A stretch of 64,000 nt of DNA from Hyphomicrobium sp. CS1BSMeth3 (GTDB taxonomy: Bacteria > Pseudomonadota > Alphaproteobacteria > Rhizobiales > Hyphomicrobiaceae). Shown here in pieces: positions 29,286-39,233 of the stretch. Positions within the stretch are counted from its first letter, which is position 1, and each line of letters opens with the position of its first letter. The stretch spans positions 298,558-362,557 of the forward strand of contig NZ_FPEI01000002.1 of assembly GCF_900117415.1 (NCBI RefSeq). The letters are read 5' to 3'. The translations under genes and the position numbers were made by a program. Below the pieces are notes generated by a model that had not been told where the DNA came from, made no database searches, and saw only the letters and a list, made by a program, of their open reading frames with translations.

Positions 29286-30121
29286 GGCCGCCTCGCGCTA
29301 GCGATGGGCGGCTTCCTCGCGCCAGCAGCCGCCTTGCGCACGACCTCGGCCGTTGCCTTGTCGGCCGGATAGAACGCTTCGATCGCGATCTCGGCGAGCG
29401 TGATGTCGACCGGCGTGCCGAACACGGTCACCGTGCTGAAGAACGAGAGCAGGCCGTCAGGCGTCGCCAGTTGCAGCGGCACGACCACATTGCCGTAGTC
29501 GCGTTTGGGCGCCGGCATCCTGATCGCCCCGCCACGAGGACGCGGAAAGGCCTTCAGCTCGGCGAGCAGATCATTGAGCTTGGCATCCGCTGACGCATCC
29601 ACCTGCTGCGCAACACTCGCGATGATGAGCGCGCGCCACTCGTCGTAGTTCACGATCCGCGGCGCCATGCCTTCGGGATGGAGGCTGATCCGAAGCACAT
29701 TGAGCGGCGGCTCCAGGAGCTTTGCATCAATGCCGGCAATAAGCGGCCCGATCGCTGCGTTCGCGGCAACCAGAGTCCAATAGCGATCGACGGCGAGCGC
29801 GGGAAATGGCTCGTGGCTCTTGAGAACGACATCGATCGCCTCACGTTGCGCGGCGAGCGCGGGATCATCGAGACTGCGCTCCTGGTAGATGGGCGCAAAG
29901 CCGGCTGCGACGAGCAGGATATTGCGCTCGCGCAGCGGGATCGAAAGCCGCTCGGCCAGATGCAGGATCATCTCGCGGCTCGGCGCGGAGCGTCCTGACT
30001 CGACGAAACTCAGATGGCGCTGCGAGACCTCGGCCTCGAGCGCCAGCTCGAGCTGGCTCATGCGGCGGCGCTGGCGCCAGGTCCGCAGCAGGTTTCCGGC
30101 AGTGGGTGCATCGTTCGGCAT
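29282..30121 (-). CDS. XRE-family transcriptional regulator with MmyB-like ligand domain
   Basis: A 279-residue regulator. The N-terminal helix-turn-helix is clear (LRTWRQRRRMSQ, then LELALEAEVSQRHLSFVES). The rest matches the MmyB-type ligand-binding domain (DRYWTLVAANAAIGPLIAGI, LRISLHPEGMAPRIVNYDEW, VPLQLATPDGLLSFFSTVTV), which in studied members binds fatty-acid-like ligands. Start ATG 30121 places the HTH at residue 12-60 and has AGGGTCGCC upstream. It is transcribed divergently from the small membrane protein at 30255, its most likely target besides itself. The stop codon is contained in the paired-palindrome element. Confidence 0.9.
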   Translation of the reverse strand: MPNDAPTAGNLLRTWRQRRRMSQLELALEAEVSQRHLSFVESGRSAPSREMILHLAERLSIPLRERNILLVAAGFAPIYQERSLDDPALAAQREAIDVVLKSHEPFPALAVDRYWTLVAANAAIGPLIAGIDAKLLEPPLNVLRISLHPEGMAPRIVNYDEWRALIIASVAQQVDASADAKLNDLLAELKAFPRPRGGAIRMPAPKRDYGNVVVPLQLATPDGLLSFFSTVTVFGTPVDITLAEIAIEAFYPADKATAEVVRKAAAGARKPPIASARRP

Positions 30122-30254
30122 GGTGGCGACCCTAGCGATGGCCTGATCTCGATCCAATTACCTGGAGCGTAATCGACCACACGCACGGCTGTCGCCATCT
30201 TCGAGGGCATGAAGCCGCATCGAGGCTTCTTCACAAAGCCCACGGAGAGACACC

Positions 30255-30650
30255 ATGAGCCCCATCCACTCTAACAACACCCTCCAGAACATCCTCCTGC
30301 TCGACGCCGCAACGTGTGTCGGCGCCGGTGCCCTGATGGCTTTCGGATCGAAGTTCGTCGCCGGTCTCACCGGCATTCCGGTGCCGCTGCTCTATTGGGC
30401 GGGCCTGATCCTGTTCCCCGTCGCGGCGTTGATGATCTTCGCCGGCCTCCAGTCATCGCCGTCGCGCCCGATCGTCTGGCTGATCGTGCTTGGCAATGTC
30501 GGCTGGGTGATCGCGAGCCTCGGCGTGTTTGCCTTCGTCGCGCCGAATGCGCTCGGCACCATCTTCATTCTCGCACAGGCCGCCGTCGTCGCCGTGCTGG
30601 CACTCCTCGAGCACAATGCGTTGCAGCGACCTCACACGGCCACCGCCTGA
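30255..30650 (+). CDS. Small integral membrane protein (four predicted helices)
   Basis: A 131-residue protein with four hydrophobic segments (ILLLDAATCVGAGALMAFG; LLYWAGLILFPVAALMIFAG; IVWLIVLGNVGWVIASLGVF; TIFILAQAAVVAVLALLEH). No family name is certain, although the length and pattern resemble small DoxX-like or uncharacterised four-helix proteins. AGAGACACC upstream gives a usable RBS. It starts 133 bp from the divergent XRE/MmyB-like regulator, which suggests regulation by it. Confidence 0.75.
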   Translation: MSPIHSNNTLQNILLLDAATCVGAGALMAFGSKFVAGLTGIPVPLLYWAGLILFPVAALMIFAGLQSSPSRPIVWLIVLGNVGWVIASLGVFAFVAPNALGTIFILAQAAVVAVLALLEHNALQRPHTATA

Positions 30651-30670
30651 GACGTACAAATCAGGCCAGC

Positions 30671-31192
30671 TCAAGAGAGGCGGGCGACCGCCTCTCTCAG
30701 CGCGTTCGCAGTCGTGTCGTCGAAGGCGACGAGTTTCACCGCGAGATTGTGCCGCGGCGCTTCGACAGCGCACACCGATACCGCCTCCGCGCACGCCTCG
30801 CGCAGCGGATAGCCATAAATGCCGGTGCTGATCGCGGGAAAGGCAATACTGCGGCAGCCGTTCTCCGCAGCAACTTCGAGCGCCGACGCATAGGCACCGC
30901 GCAAGACCGCCGCGGCCTTCTCCGGCACGTACTCCGCATAGATCGGCCCAACCGCGTGCACGATGAACTGCGCCGTCTTGATACCGAAGGCCGGCGTGAT
31001 CACCGCATGTCCTGTCGCGCATTCACCGATCGCGCGGCACGCAGCATTCAGCTCCGCAACGCCCGCAGCGCGGAAGATCGCGCCGCACACGCCGCCACCC
31101 ATGGCGAGCGCGCTGTTTGCTGCATTGACGATCGCATCCGCGGGAACGCGCGTGATGTCGCCTTGGATGACGTCGATTTGTGCTTTCGACAT
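30671..31192 (-). CDS. Macro-domain protein (O-acetyl-ADP-ribose deacetylase type)
   Basis: A 173-residue stand-alone macro domain. ADP-ribose-binding elements are all visible: GDITRVPADAIVNAANS near the N-terminus, GGGVCGAIFRAAG, and the phosphate loop STGIYGYPLREAC. This fits the MacroD/YmdB group that removes the acetyl from O-acetyl-ADP-ribose and can reverse mono-ADP-ribosylation. GGAGG upstream supports ATG 31192. It is downstream of the small hypothetical at 31229 on the same strand, 37 bp apart, probably co-transcribed. No ADP-ribosyltransferase toxin (DarT-like) gene is adjacent. Confidence 0.93.
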   Translation of the reverse strand: MSKAQIDVIQGDITRVPADAIVNAANSALAMGGGVCGAIFRAAGVAELNAACRAIGECATGHAVITPAFGIKTAQFIVHAVGPIYAEYVPEKAAAVLRGAYASALEVAAENGCRSIAFPAISTGIYGYPLREACAEAVSVCAVEAPRHNLAVKLVAFDDTTANALREAVARLS

Positions 31193-31228
31193 GGCTTTAC
31201 CTCCACGCCGGCCGGCTCGCGGCGACAA

Positions 31229-31714
31229 TCACTGGGTTTCGACCCGGATATGCGGCCACCTCGCTGCGAGCTTCCTGGCCCAGGCCTCGAAGGGTGAGGG
31301 TATGACCTCACCGTCGAAATAGGGCTGCCGCACACCATCGAGATCATACAGATGGACTTCGTCCATGTTGTCGCTTTGCGAGACGATGCGGATCGCACTT
31401 ATGCGTGATGGGTGAATGCGCCCTTCCTTGCCCCCCTTCGCGCCGAACCGGTTCTGCCACCAGATCAGATCGCCGCTCACGAGATCGATCCGGCTTCCGC
31501 GCCTCGGATTCGCGACAAGGTGCGCGAGCCCTGCGAGCCCGAAGACGGCACCCATCCACCTTGCAATCGGCACCAGCCAGGGCGCACATTCGCGTCCCGA
31601 AGGATCGCAGTTCGTCGCCGGGTCGACCACCAAGCCGGCATAGAGAAACATGGCGCCCACGAGAAACAGTCCCCACCAGCGTAAGTCCTCGCGGGCGGTC
31701 CGTTCGTAGTGCAT
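31229..31714 (-). CDS. Hypothetical protein with two membrane segments
   Basis: A 161-residue protein with two hydrophobic segments in the N-terminal half (LRWWGLFLVGAMFLYAGLV; WLVPIARWMGAVFGLAGLAH) and a soluble C-terminal half (GDLIWWQNRFGAKGGKEGRI; LDGVRQPYFDGEVIPSPFEA), possibly a small beta-rich domain like bacterial PH domains. A Cys pair (TNCDPSGREC) would sit between the helices in the periplasm or lumen-facing side. No family recognised. It lies between the phosphodiesterase-like gene and the macro-domain gene, all on the minus strand. Confidence 0.65.
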   Translation of the reverse strand: MHYERTAREDLRWWGLFLVGAMFLYAGLVVDPATNCDPSGRECAPWLVPIARWMGAVFGLAGLAHLVANPRRGSRIDLVSGDLIWWQNRFGAKGGKEGRIHPSRISAIRIVSQSDNMDEVHLYDLDGVRQPYFDGEVIPSPFEAWARKLAARWPHIRVETQ

Positions 31715-31745
31715 CGGGCAACACCGCTTGTCAGTGGATCGGAGA

Positions 31746-32996
31746 TCAACCCCAGGCGATGGGCTTTCCTTCCATGTCGTCCGCAGGCAGGCCGAGGAAC
31801 GTCAATATCGTTGGCGCGATGTCGATCAGCGACGTGCGCTCCGTGCGTCGCGCGGGCTTGCCGGCGGGATGATCGACAATCAGGAACGGCCGCGTCTCGT
31901 CCGGCCCCCAGCCACCATGCTGGCCGAAGCCGAGACCTTTGAACTCCGAGCCATTGAAAGCGGCCCACCGCTGCCCGGCGACGCCAAAGTCGTTGGGCTC
32001 GGGCTTGCGGGCTAGGCTGATGCCCGCGACGAGCCCGCCTTCTGGCGCAATGCCGAGCTGCTCCAGCTCCACGCCCGTCGCGATGCCGCCGACCCAGGGT
32101 TCGTCCTTAAGCTTCCCGAGCACACTCTGCACGACGCGCTCGGCCTCGCCGATGGCGTAGAGAAGCGTCGCGGTTCCTTGCGTCGCAAAGCCGAGCTGAC
32201 CTGCTTCGCGCAGCGCGCTGTAGCCATTCTCGTCGAGCCACGCGGTAACATTGATGCCGTTGCCGACGGTCTCGTGCCCGTGATCGGAGCCGACGATGAG
32301 AAGAATGTCCTCGCCCTTGGCGCGCAGCGCATCGACCGTCGCCGCGACCTTCCCGACCAACTCGTCGATCTGCGCGAGCGCGGCCATGTGCGCGGGCGAG
32401 CCGATCGGCGCGTTGTGCATGGTGAGATCGGGATCGCCGAACCACATGACGGAGATCGCGCGCGGCCTTCCGCGCAGCACCTCGTCACAGAAGAGATCCG
32501 CCATGGCGATATCGCCTTGGAGACCTGCCTTGACCGGCAGCGGCGGCACCACCAATCCGCCGGGGCCGTAGGAGCCGGCACGATGGCGCACCTCGCCGTG
32601 CTCGTCGGGATCGAGGAAGTACGCCGCACCCGGCGACACATTCGAATAGGCGACGAAACCACCCTGCTTCGCCACGCGCTGCGACATGGTCGGCACGCGC
32701 AACGTGCGTCCGAGCGCCTTGCGCATGTGGCCGCGGAAGTCGGGCGGGCCGGCATCGCGCACGACAATGCGTCCGTCCTCCAGAAGCCCCATGCGGTTGC
32801 CATGCAGACCATGACGGATCGGCCGGCAACCCGTCGCGACCGCAGCGGCGGACGCTCGCGTCACCGAAGGGAAGATCGCGCGGTGCTCGGCGCAACGCAG
32901 GCCGCGCGCGGAAAGCGCTGCAAGCGCCGGCGTCCGCTCGGCACTGATCCAGTCGGTGCACAGGCCGTCGCAGTTGACATAGACCGCGCGCTTCAT
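31746..32996 (-). CDS. Alkaline-phosphatase-superfamily phosphodiesterase (nucleotide pyrophosphatase-like)
   Basis: A 416-residue metal-dependent phosphodiesterase or pyrophosphatase-like protein. The nucleophile threonine lies in IFPSVTRASAAAVATGCRP; metal ligands are seen in NCDGLCTDW, MWFGDPDLTMHNAPIG, GSDHGHETV and FGQHGGWGPDETRPF. No signal peptide is apparent from ATG 32996 (RBS GAGAGGGGAA), so it may be cytoplasmic. The substrate cannot be determined. It begins 14 bp downstream of the AhpD-like gene at 33010-33582 and is likely in the same transcription unit. Confidence 0.88.
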   Translation of the reverse strand: MKRAVYVNCDGLCTDWISAERTPALAALSARGLRCAEHRAIFPSVTRASAAAVATGCRPIRHGLHGNRMGLLEDGRIVVRDAGPPDFRGHMRKALGRTLRVPTMSQRVAKQGGFVAYSNVSPGAAYFLDPDEHGEVRHRAGSYGPGGLVVPPLPVKAGLQGDIAMADLFCDEVLRGRPRAISVMWFGDPDLTMHNAPIGSPAHMAALAQIDELVGKVAATVDALRAKGEDILLIVGSDHGHETVGNGINVTAWLDENGYSALREAGQLGFATQGTATLLYAIGEAERVVQSVLGKLKDEPWVGGIATGVELEQLGIAPEGGLVAGISLARKPEPNDFGVAGQRWAAFNGSEFKGLGFGQHGGWGPDETRPFLIVDHPAGKPARRTERTSLIDIAPTILTFLGLPADDMEGKPIAWG

Positions 32997-33009
32997 ACGG
33001 GTTCCCCTC

Positions 33010-33582
33010 TCACTTCTTCTTGCTTGCGACACGCGCCTCGATCTGGCTGACGAGCTTGTCACCGATCGGCGGATCGTTCGGGATATCGAGCGTTTCCGTC
33101 AGCCGCGCGAGCATGATGTAGAAGCCGGCGACGAGGATCAGCTCGACGATCTCGCGCTCGGAGAGATGCTTGCGCGCTTCCGCGAGCGAAGCCTCCGACG
33201 CACCGACATCGACGACGACCTCGCGCGTGAAGCGGAGCGCCGCCTTCTCGGCCTCGCTGAAGCAGGCAGCCCGGTCATCACCCGCCTTGAGCGCATCGAT
33301 CTGCGCCTGCGTGCCGCCGAGCGCCAGCACGATCGGCACGTGCTGCACCCACTCGTACTCGCCACCTTCGAGATTCACAGCGTGCAGGATGACCAGCTCG
33401 CGCAACAGCGGATCGAGCTTGAGCTTGCCGAGAAACGTGCCGCCGAGCTTCATGAGCGGCTTCAACGCGGTCTCGGCGTGCGCGATCATGTTGAAGATCC
33501 CGACCGGTGCCGGCAAGCGCGCGAGCATTTCGCGGACCTCGGCGGGCGCCTTGTCGAGGTCGGGATAGGGAATGCGGGTCAT
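33010..33582 (-). CDS. Carboxymuconolactone-decarboxylase/AhpD-like protein
   Basis: A 190-residue all-helical protein of the AhpD superfamily (PVGIFNMIAHAETALKPLMK; LLRELVILHAVNLEGGEYEW then VQHVPIVLALGG). The AhpD catalytic Cys-x-x-Cys is missing; Glu-Tyr-Glu-Trp...His is found instead, which places it in the non-peroxidase carboxymuconolactone-decarboxylase-like group. The natural reaction is unknown for most of this group. ATG 33582 has GAGGAG in front. It sits in a minus-strand run with GST and dehydrogenase genes, suggesting a catabolic context. Confidence 0.82.
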   Translation of the reverse strand: MTRIPYPDLDKAPAEVREMLARLPAPVGIFNMIAHAETALKPLMKLGGTFLGKLKLDPLLRELVILHAVNLEGGEYEWVQHVPIVLALGGTQAQIDALKAGDDRAACFSEAEKAALRFTREVVVDVGASEASLAEARKHLSEREIVELILVAGFYIMLARLTETLDIPNDPPIGDKLVSQIEARVASKKK

Positions 33583-33610
33583 TGAGCTCCTCGGCTGTCT
33601 TCGATCCCGA

Positions 33611-34246
33611 TCATACCGGGTCGAACTCCTGATCCTTCTTCGGGATGAGATCATAGGGGAGCGCGAAACCGGGCATGGCCTTCAGCCGCTCCGACCACGC
33701 GAGCAGGTTCGGCCAGCGGTTGATGTCGAGGCCGCCTTCGGCCATGAACACCATGCGCCCCCAGCAGGCGATATCCGCGATCGTGCACTGCTCGCCGACG
33801 AGCCATTGCCGGCCCTTGAGCCACTTGTCGATGAAGGTCAGTGCCGCCTCGGCCTCGGGCCGGAAGTAGGCCATGACCTCGGGGTGCACCTCGCGGAAGC
33901 GGCTGTAATGGCGCACCTTCGCGACATTGCTAATCGCATCAGCCTCCCAGGCGCACCACTCGCGCGCCGTCCAGCGCTCCTGCTCGTTCGCACCCTCGAA
34001 GTGGCCGGTCGTGCGCGCGAGGTAGTCGAGAATGATGTTCGAGTTGACGATCGTCAGGCCTTCGTGCTGCAGGACCGGCACCTTGCCATAGCGATTGCGC
34101 GCAATGTGCTCGGGCTCGTTCTGCACGCCCTTCTTGAGATTGACCGTGCGGAAGGAGAACGGCAGCCGCGAGAGCGAGAGATAGAGCATCGGCTTGTAGC
34201 TCGAGCTCGACGTGAAACTGCCGTAGATCGTGAGGCGTGACGACAT
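33611..34246 (-). CDS. Glutathione S-transferase family protein
   Basis: A 211-residue GST. The N-terminal thioredoxin-like domain has TIYGSFTSSSSYKPMLYLSL (Ser-rich active-site loop) and the cis-proline strand GKVPVLQHEGLTIVNSNIIL; the C-terminal helical domain contains WLVGEQCTIADIACWG, the GST N-capping motif. It would conjugate or otherwise use glutathione with an unknown partner. It is 28 bp upstream of the AhpD-like gene on the same strand and 67 bp downstream of the methylmalonate-semialdehyde dehydrogenase. Confidence 0.92.
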   Translation of the reverse strand: MSSRLTIYGSFTSSSSYKPMLYLSLSRLPFSFRTVNLKKGVQNEPEHIARNRYGKVPVLQHEGLTIVNSNIILDYLARTTGHFEGANEQERWTAREWCAWEADAISNVAKVRHYSRFREVHPEVMAYFRPEAEAALTFIDKWLKGRQWLVGEQCTIADIACWGRMVFMAEGGLDINRWPNLLAWSERLKAMPGFALPYDLIPKKDQEFDPV

Positions 34247-34313
34247 TTGGGCGTATCCTTTGCTGGCTCGCCTCTGTTCGCCGAGACGTTGCCTGGTTTC
34301 TTGTGAGACCCTG

Positions 34314-35813
<1,500 letters not shown>

Positions 35814-35960
35814 GGGACTTGAGATCCTGTCGAGAGTTACTGTCGCCGCCGAATGCATGGTGAAGTGGCGGCCGCCAGACTAGGCCCCGAGGTAGGCCCC
35901 GGCAAGGCGGCCAAACTGCGGCTCAGATGCCCGGCCCGCGCCGGGCAAGGATGCTGCCGG

Positions 35961-37013
35961 CTACATCACGATCACGCCCTTGCCGGTGGTCTGCTTGTCG
36001 AAGAGTTTATAGGCCTCGTCGGCCTGCTCGAGCTTCCAGCGGTGCGTGAAGAGATCATCGACCTTGATCTTGCGGTCGGCGACGAATGTCGCGCATTCCG
36101 CCTGGCCAACCGTCGAGAACGTCCACGAGCCGATCAGCGTCACCTGCCGACGCAGCAGATCGGGGCTTACGTCGAGCGTCACCTGCCCGCCCTCGCCGAC
36201 GAAGCAGGCCTTGCCCCACGTGCGCACGCTCTGCACAGCCTGTCGCCGCGCCTCCGGAGAGGACGAGGCATCGAGCGTCGCATGCGCGCCGAGCCCGTGC
36301 GTTGCCTGCTTGATGGCGCCGACGACATCGTTCGTGCTCGCGGGATTGATGGTGAGATCGGCGCCGAACTCCCTTGCGCGGGCAAGCCGCTCCTCACTCA
36401 CATCCAGCGCGATCACGCGCGCACCCATGGCCGCGGCGAGCTGAGTTGCCGAAAGGCCGACCGGTCCCTGGCCGAACACCGCGATGGTCTGATCGCCCGA
36501 AAGCTCGAGCCGCTTGAGTGCACCCCAGGCCGTGCCCGTGCCGCAGGAAATGGCCGCACCTGTCTCGAAGGAAAGCTCGTCGGGAAGCGTCACGAGCGTG
36601 CGCGCCGGCACCTTCATGTAGGGCGCGTGAGCGCCGTGGCCGGTCGCGCCATAGATCTCGGCAACGCCCTCGTTGCAGAGCTGCATCCAGCCCGTCGCGC
36701 AGTGCGGACACACGCCACAGCCGCGATAATGATGCACCATCACGCGCTGGCCGACGCGCGCCTCCTTCTCGCTGACGCCCTTGCCGACCGCAGCAACGAC
36801 ACCGCACGGCTCATGACCGGCGATGACGGCCCCCGTATTGCCGAGCCCGAGCAGCTTGGCGGCCTCGCCCGGCGCGGCCCGGTAGAACTTGAGATCGCTG
36901 CCGCACATGCCCGAGGCTTTGATCTCCAGAACGACCTCGCCCGGTCCCGGCGTCGGATCCTCGAATTCGCGGAGCTCCACGCGCCTGTCACCGGCAAAGA
37001 CCGCTGATTTCAT
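35961..37013 (-). CDS. Zinc-binding alcohol dehydrogenase (MDR family)
   Basis: A 350-residue medium-chain dehydrogenase/reductase. Catalytic zinc ligands are suggested by MCGSDLKFY and AGHEPCGVV; the structural zinc lobe has four Cys (GCGVCPHCATGWMQLC). The NAD(P)-binding Rossmann motif is VFGQGPVGLSATQLAA. It oxidises an alcohol or polyol of unknown identity; threonine or sorbitol dehydrogenases are the nearest well-known relatives. AAAGGAGGAAG before ATG 37013 is an almost ideal RBS. It is followed on the same strand by mmsA. Confidence 0.93.
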   Translation of the reverse strand: MKSAVFAGDRRVELREFEDPTPGPGEVVLEIKASGMCGSDLKFYRAAPGEAAKLLGLGNTGAVIAGHEPCGVVAAVGKGVSEKEARVGQRVMVHHYRGCGVCPHCATGWMQLCNEGVAEIYGATGHGAHAPYMKVPARTLVTLPDELSFETGAAISCGTGTAWGALKRLELSGDQTIAVFGQGPVGLSATQLAAAMGARVIALDVSEERLARAREFGADLTINPASTNDVVGAIKQATHGLGAHATLDASSSPEARRQAVQSVRTWGKACFVGEGGQVTLDVSPDLLRRQVTLIGSWTFSTVGQAECATFVADRKIKVDDLFTHRWKLEQADEAYKLFDKQTTGKGVIVM

Positions 37014-37244
37014 GGCTTCCTCCTTTGGTGCTGCGCCTCGCTACAGGACCGGGCGCACGTTGTTGTGCCCACCACAGTACGGCATCGGCGGCGCTTGTCA
37101 GCAGGGGACCGTCCCGCGCCTCGCGAAACACAGGCGTGCATGGCGGCGCGCCCCGTTGCCTTGGGCATCCCAGGCGTGCCAGGGTCCGCCGTCAGAACAA
37201 CGCTCGCTGCCGGTCACCGAGCAGCGCCATCCAGGGAGCACGAC

Positions 37245-38288
37245 ATGCCCAAGCTCAGGATCCTCACGCCTGCCGGCGCCTCGTTCACGGTCGCGGGCGG
37301 CGGCTATGGCTATGAGATGGAAGCCCTGGAAGGGCTCGACGCCGAGATCATCGAGTGCCCGGCGAGCGAAGAGGGTTTCATCGCCGCGGCCAAGGGCGTC
37401 GATGCGGTCTATGCCAAGGCCATGAAGTTCACGCGCCCGATGATCCAGGCGCTCGACAAGTGCAAGCTGATCGCACTCGGCACGGTCGGCGTCGATTATG
37501 TCGATGTCGCCACCGCCACCGAGAAGGGCATCCCCGTCACGAACTGCCCTGACACCTTCATCGAGGAGGTGGCCGACCACGCCATGATGCTGCTGCTCGC
37601 CGCCCATCGCCGCGCGCTCGAGCAGGACCGCATGGTGCGCGAGGGCCGCTGGTCGGAAGGTCGGCCGCAGGTGCTGCAGGTGCCGCGCCTCCAAGGGCAG
37701 ACGCTCGGATTCATCGCCTTCGGCCGCGTTGCCCGCGCGACGGCTGCGCGCGCGAAAGCCTTCGGTCTTCACTTGATGGCCCACGACCCCTTCCTCGACG
37801 AGCTCTCGATCTCGGCGCATGGCGTCGAGCCTGCGAGCCTCTCCGAGCTGCTCGCCAAGTCGGATTTCGTCTCGATGCACTTGCCGGCGACGCCTGAGGC
37901 CGTGGGCTTCCTCAAGGAGCACCACTTCCGCCAGATGAAGAAGACCGCGCTCTTCATCAACACCGGGCGCGGGCCGACGGTCGTCGAGAGCGCGCTGATC
38001 AAGGCGCTGCAGGAAGGCTGGATCGCAGGCGCCGGCCTCGATGTGTTCGAGATCGAGCCGCCGAAGCCCGACAATCCGCTGCTGAAGATGAACAACGTCA
38101 TTCTCTCGCCCCACAATGCTTCCGCCTCGGCGCGCTTCGATCCGGCGCGCAAGCGCCGCGTCGGCCAGGAGCTCGCGCTCGTGCTGACGGGCCGCTGGCC
38201 GATGTCGTGCGTGAACCCAACGGTGCTGCCGGCGAGCGGTCTCAGGCGCTGGCAGCCGGTCTCGATGGACCGCGGGCCGAATAGCTGA
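37245..38288 (+). CDS. D-isomer-specific 2-hydroxyacid dehydrogenase
   Basis: A 347-residue NAD(P)-dependent dehydrogenase. Family motifs are GTVGVDYVDVATATEKGIPV, the modified dinucleotide motif GFIAFGRVARATAARAKAFG (Gly-x-x-x-Gly-x-Val rather than the usual Gly-x-Gly-x-x-Gly), FINTGRGPTVVESALIKAL and the catalytic-His region LSPHNASASAR. It reduces 2-oxo acids or oxidises D-2-hydroxyacids such as glycerate or phosphoglycerate. The altered nucleotide loop is a slight oddity. It is transcribed divergently from the alcohol dehydrogenase; a copy of the 85-bp-array repeat follows its stop. Confidence 0.9.
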   Translation: MPKLRILTPAGASFTVAGGGYGYEMEALEGLDAEIIECPASEEGFIAAAKGVDAVYAKAMKFTRPMIQALDKCKLIALGTVGVDYVDVATATEKGIPVTNCPDTFIEEVADHAMMLLLAAHRRALEQDRMVREGRWSEGRPQVLQVPRLQGQTLGFIAFGRVARATAARAKAFGLHLMAHDPFLDELSISAHGVEPASLSELLAKSDFVSMHLPATPEAVGFLKEHHFRQMKKTALFINTGRGPTVVESALIKALQEGWIAGAGLDVFEIEPPKPDNPLLKMNNVILSPHNASASARFDPARKRRVGQELALVLTGRWPMSCVNPTVLPASGLRRWQPVSMDRGPNS

Positions 38289-38301
38289 GTCTTTGTTTAG
38301 C

Positions 38302-38361
38302 GCCGCGGGCTGCTGGGAAGGGGTGCTTCGCAACCACTTCGTGATGCCATGCCCGCGGCGT
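38302..38361. repeat. Solo copy of the 60-bp hairpin repeat
   Basis: GCCGCGGGCTGCTGGGAAG, GGGTGCTTCGCAACCACTTC and TGATGCCATGCCCGCGGCG follow one another, matching the cores at 4988, 5073 and 5158. The ends CCGCGGGC/GCCCGCGG are inverted repeats and GAAGGGGTGC/GCAACCACTTC can form an inner stem. It lies between convergent genes, like the array. Confidence 0.85.
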
Positions 38362-38435
38362 CCACGACGCCAGCTTGGCGTATGACGCGACGAAGCGGCA
38401 GAGCCGGTCGCTACACGGCTCGACCACGTCGGTAC

Positions 38436-39137
38436 CTACCGCGATTGAATTGCGCGGATCGCCACGATCGCGCATCCGTCACCGGCTGTCGGAAGCAGCA
38501 GATAGCTGAGATCCTCCGGCAGTTGGATGAGGGCGAGGCCGGCCAGATTGGCGACGGCCCGCCCATTTTTCATAAGATCGGCTTGTATGGCGTTGCATGG
38601 ACGAAGCGTCGGCATGACTTGCAAGGTCGTCGCCTCGCAGGCGCCGCCGACCGGGCTGTTGATGATGATGGAAGCGCCGCGCGGCGCTGCGGCGTGCGGA
38701 TAGCGGAGCGAGACGATCGAGCGGAAGGTCCCGTCATTCGGGCGCTTCTGATCCCAGAAGGAAAAGGCCTGATGCTCGCCATCCACGGCTTGGCTCGAGG
38801 CGCGGGCGAGCGTGTCGAAGCAGGCCGTGATGCCGCCGTTGTTCGCATGGACCTGAGGCTGCATCTGGCCTGCAGGCGTGCCGCGATCCTTGTCCGCATC
38901 CGGCTTCGGCGGATCGGCAGCCGCCTGCTTCTTCTTGGCTTCGGGCGCCTTGACGGACGATGACCAGGTATCGAGGCGCTGCTTGCCTTTGGCCTCCGTA
39001 GCCTGCGCCATTCGAACGAGCGCTTGTGGCTCCTTGCTGAGGTCGCTCGCACCGGCGGGCTCGAATGTGAGCGAGCCGCCAACGGCGACGAGCGCCACAA
39101 CGCCGATGGAATAACCTTGAATATGCTGCGGACGCAT
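38436..39137 (-). CDS. Secreted hypothetical protein
   Basis: About 233 residues with a signal peptide (GYSIGVVALVAVGGSLTF, cut after PAGAS). The middle is Lys/Ala/Pro rich and probably disordered (APEAKKKQAAADPPKPDADK); the C-terminal 120 residues look folded and contain three or four Cys (GITACFDTLARASSQAV; GGACEATTLQVMPTLRPCNA; GDGCAIVAIRAI), suggesting disulfides. No family recognised. It is downstream of the YadA-like gene on the same strand, after a hairpin, at the edge of the surface cluster. Confidence 0.7.
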   Translation of the reverse strand: MRPQHIQGYSIGVVALVAVGGSLTFEPAGASDLSKEPQALVRMAQATEAKGKQRLDTWSSSVKAPEAKKKQAAADPPKPDADKDRGTPAGQMQPQVHANNGGITACFDTLARASSQAVDGEHQAFSFWDQKRPNDGTFRSIVSLRYPHAAAPRGASIIINSPVGGACEATTLQVMPTLRPCNAIQADLMKNGRAVANLAGLALIQLPEDLSYLLLPTAGDGCAIVAIRAIQSR

Positions 39138-39179
39138 TTGCACGACCAAGCTCCATACACATAGATCAAGGGAGCCAAC

Positions 39180-39209
39180 GGGAGAGCGCGTCCGAGGACA
39201 CGCCCTCCC
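39180..39209 (-). terminator. Hairpin after the YadA-like gene
   Basis: GGGAG-AGCGCGTCC pairs with GGACACGCC-CTCCC with small mismatches, 25 bp downstream of the YadA-like stop on the minus strand. A U tract is lacking. Confidence 0.45.
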
Positions 39210-39233
39210 TCACTTCCCCCCAGAAACGCCCGA

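Noticed and set aside
30671..31192. Macro domain as an antitoxin of a DarTG-like system
   Set aside because: No DarT-like ADP-ribosyltransferase gene is adjacent, and the neighbour is a two-helix membrane protein.
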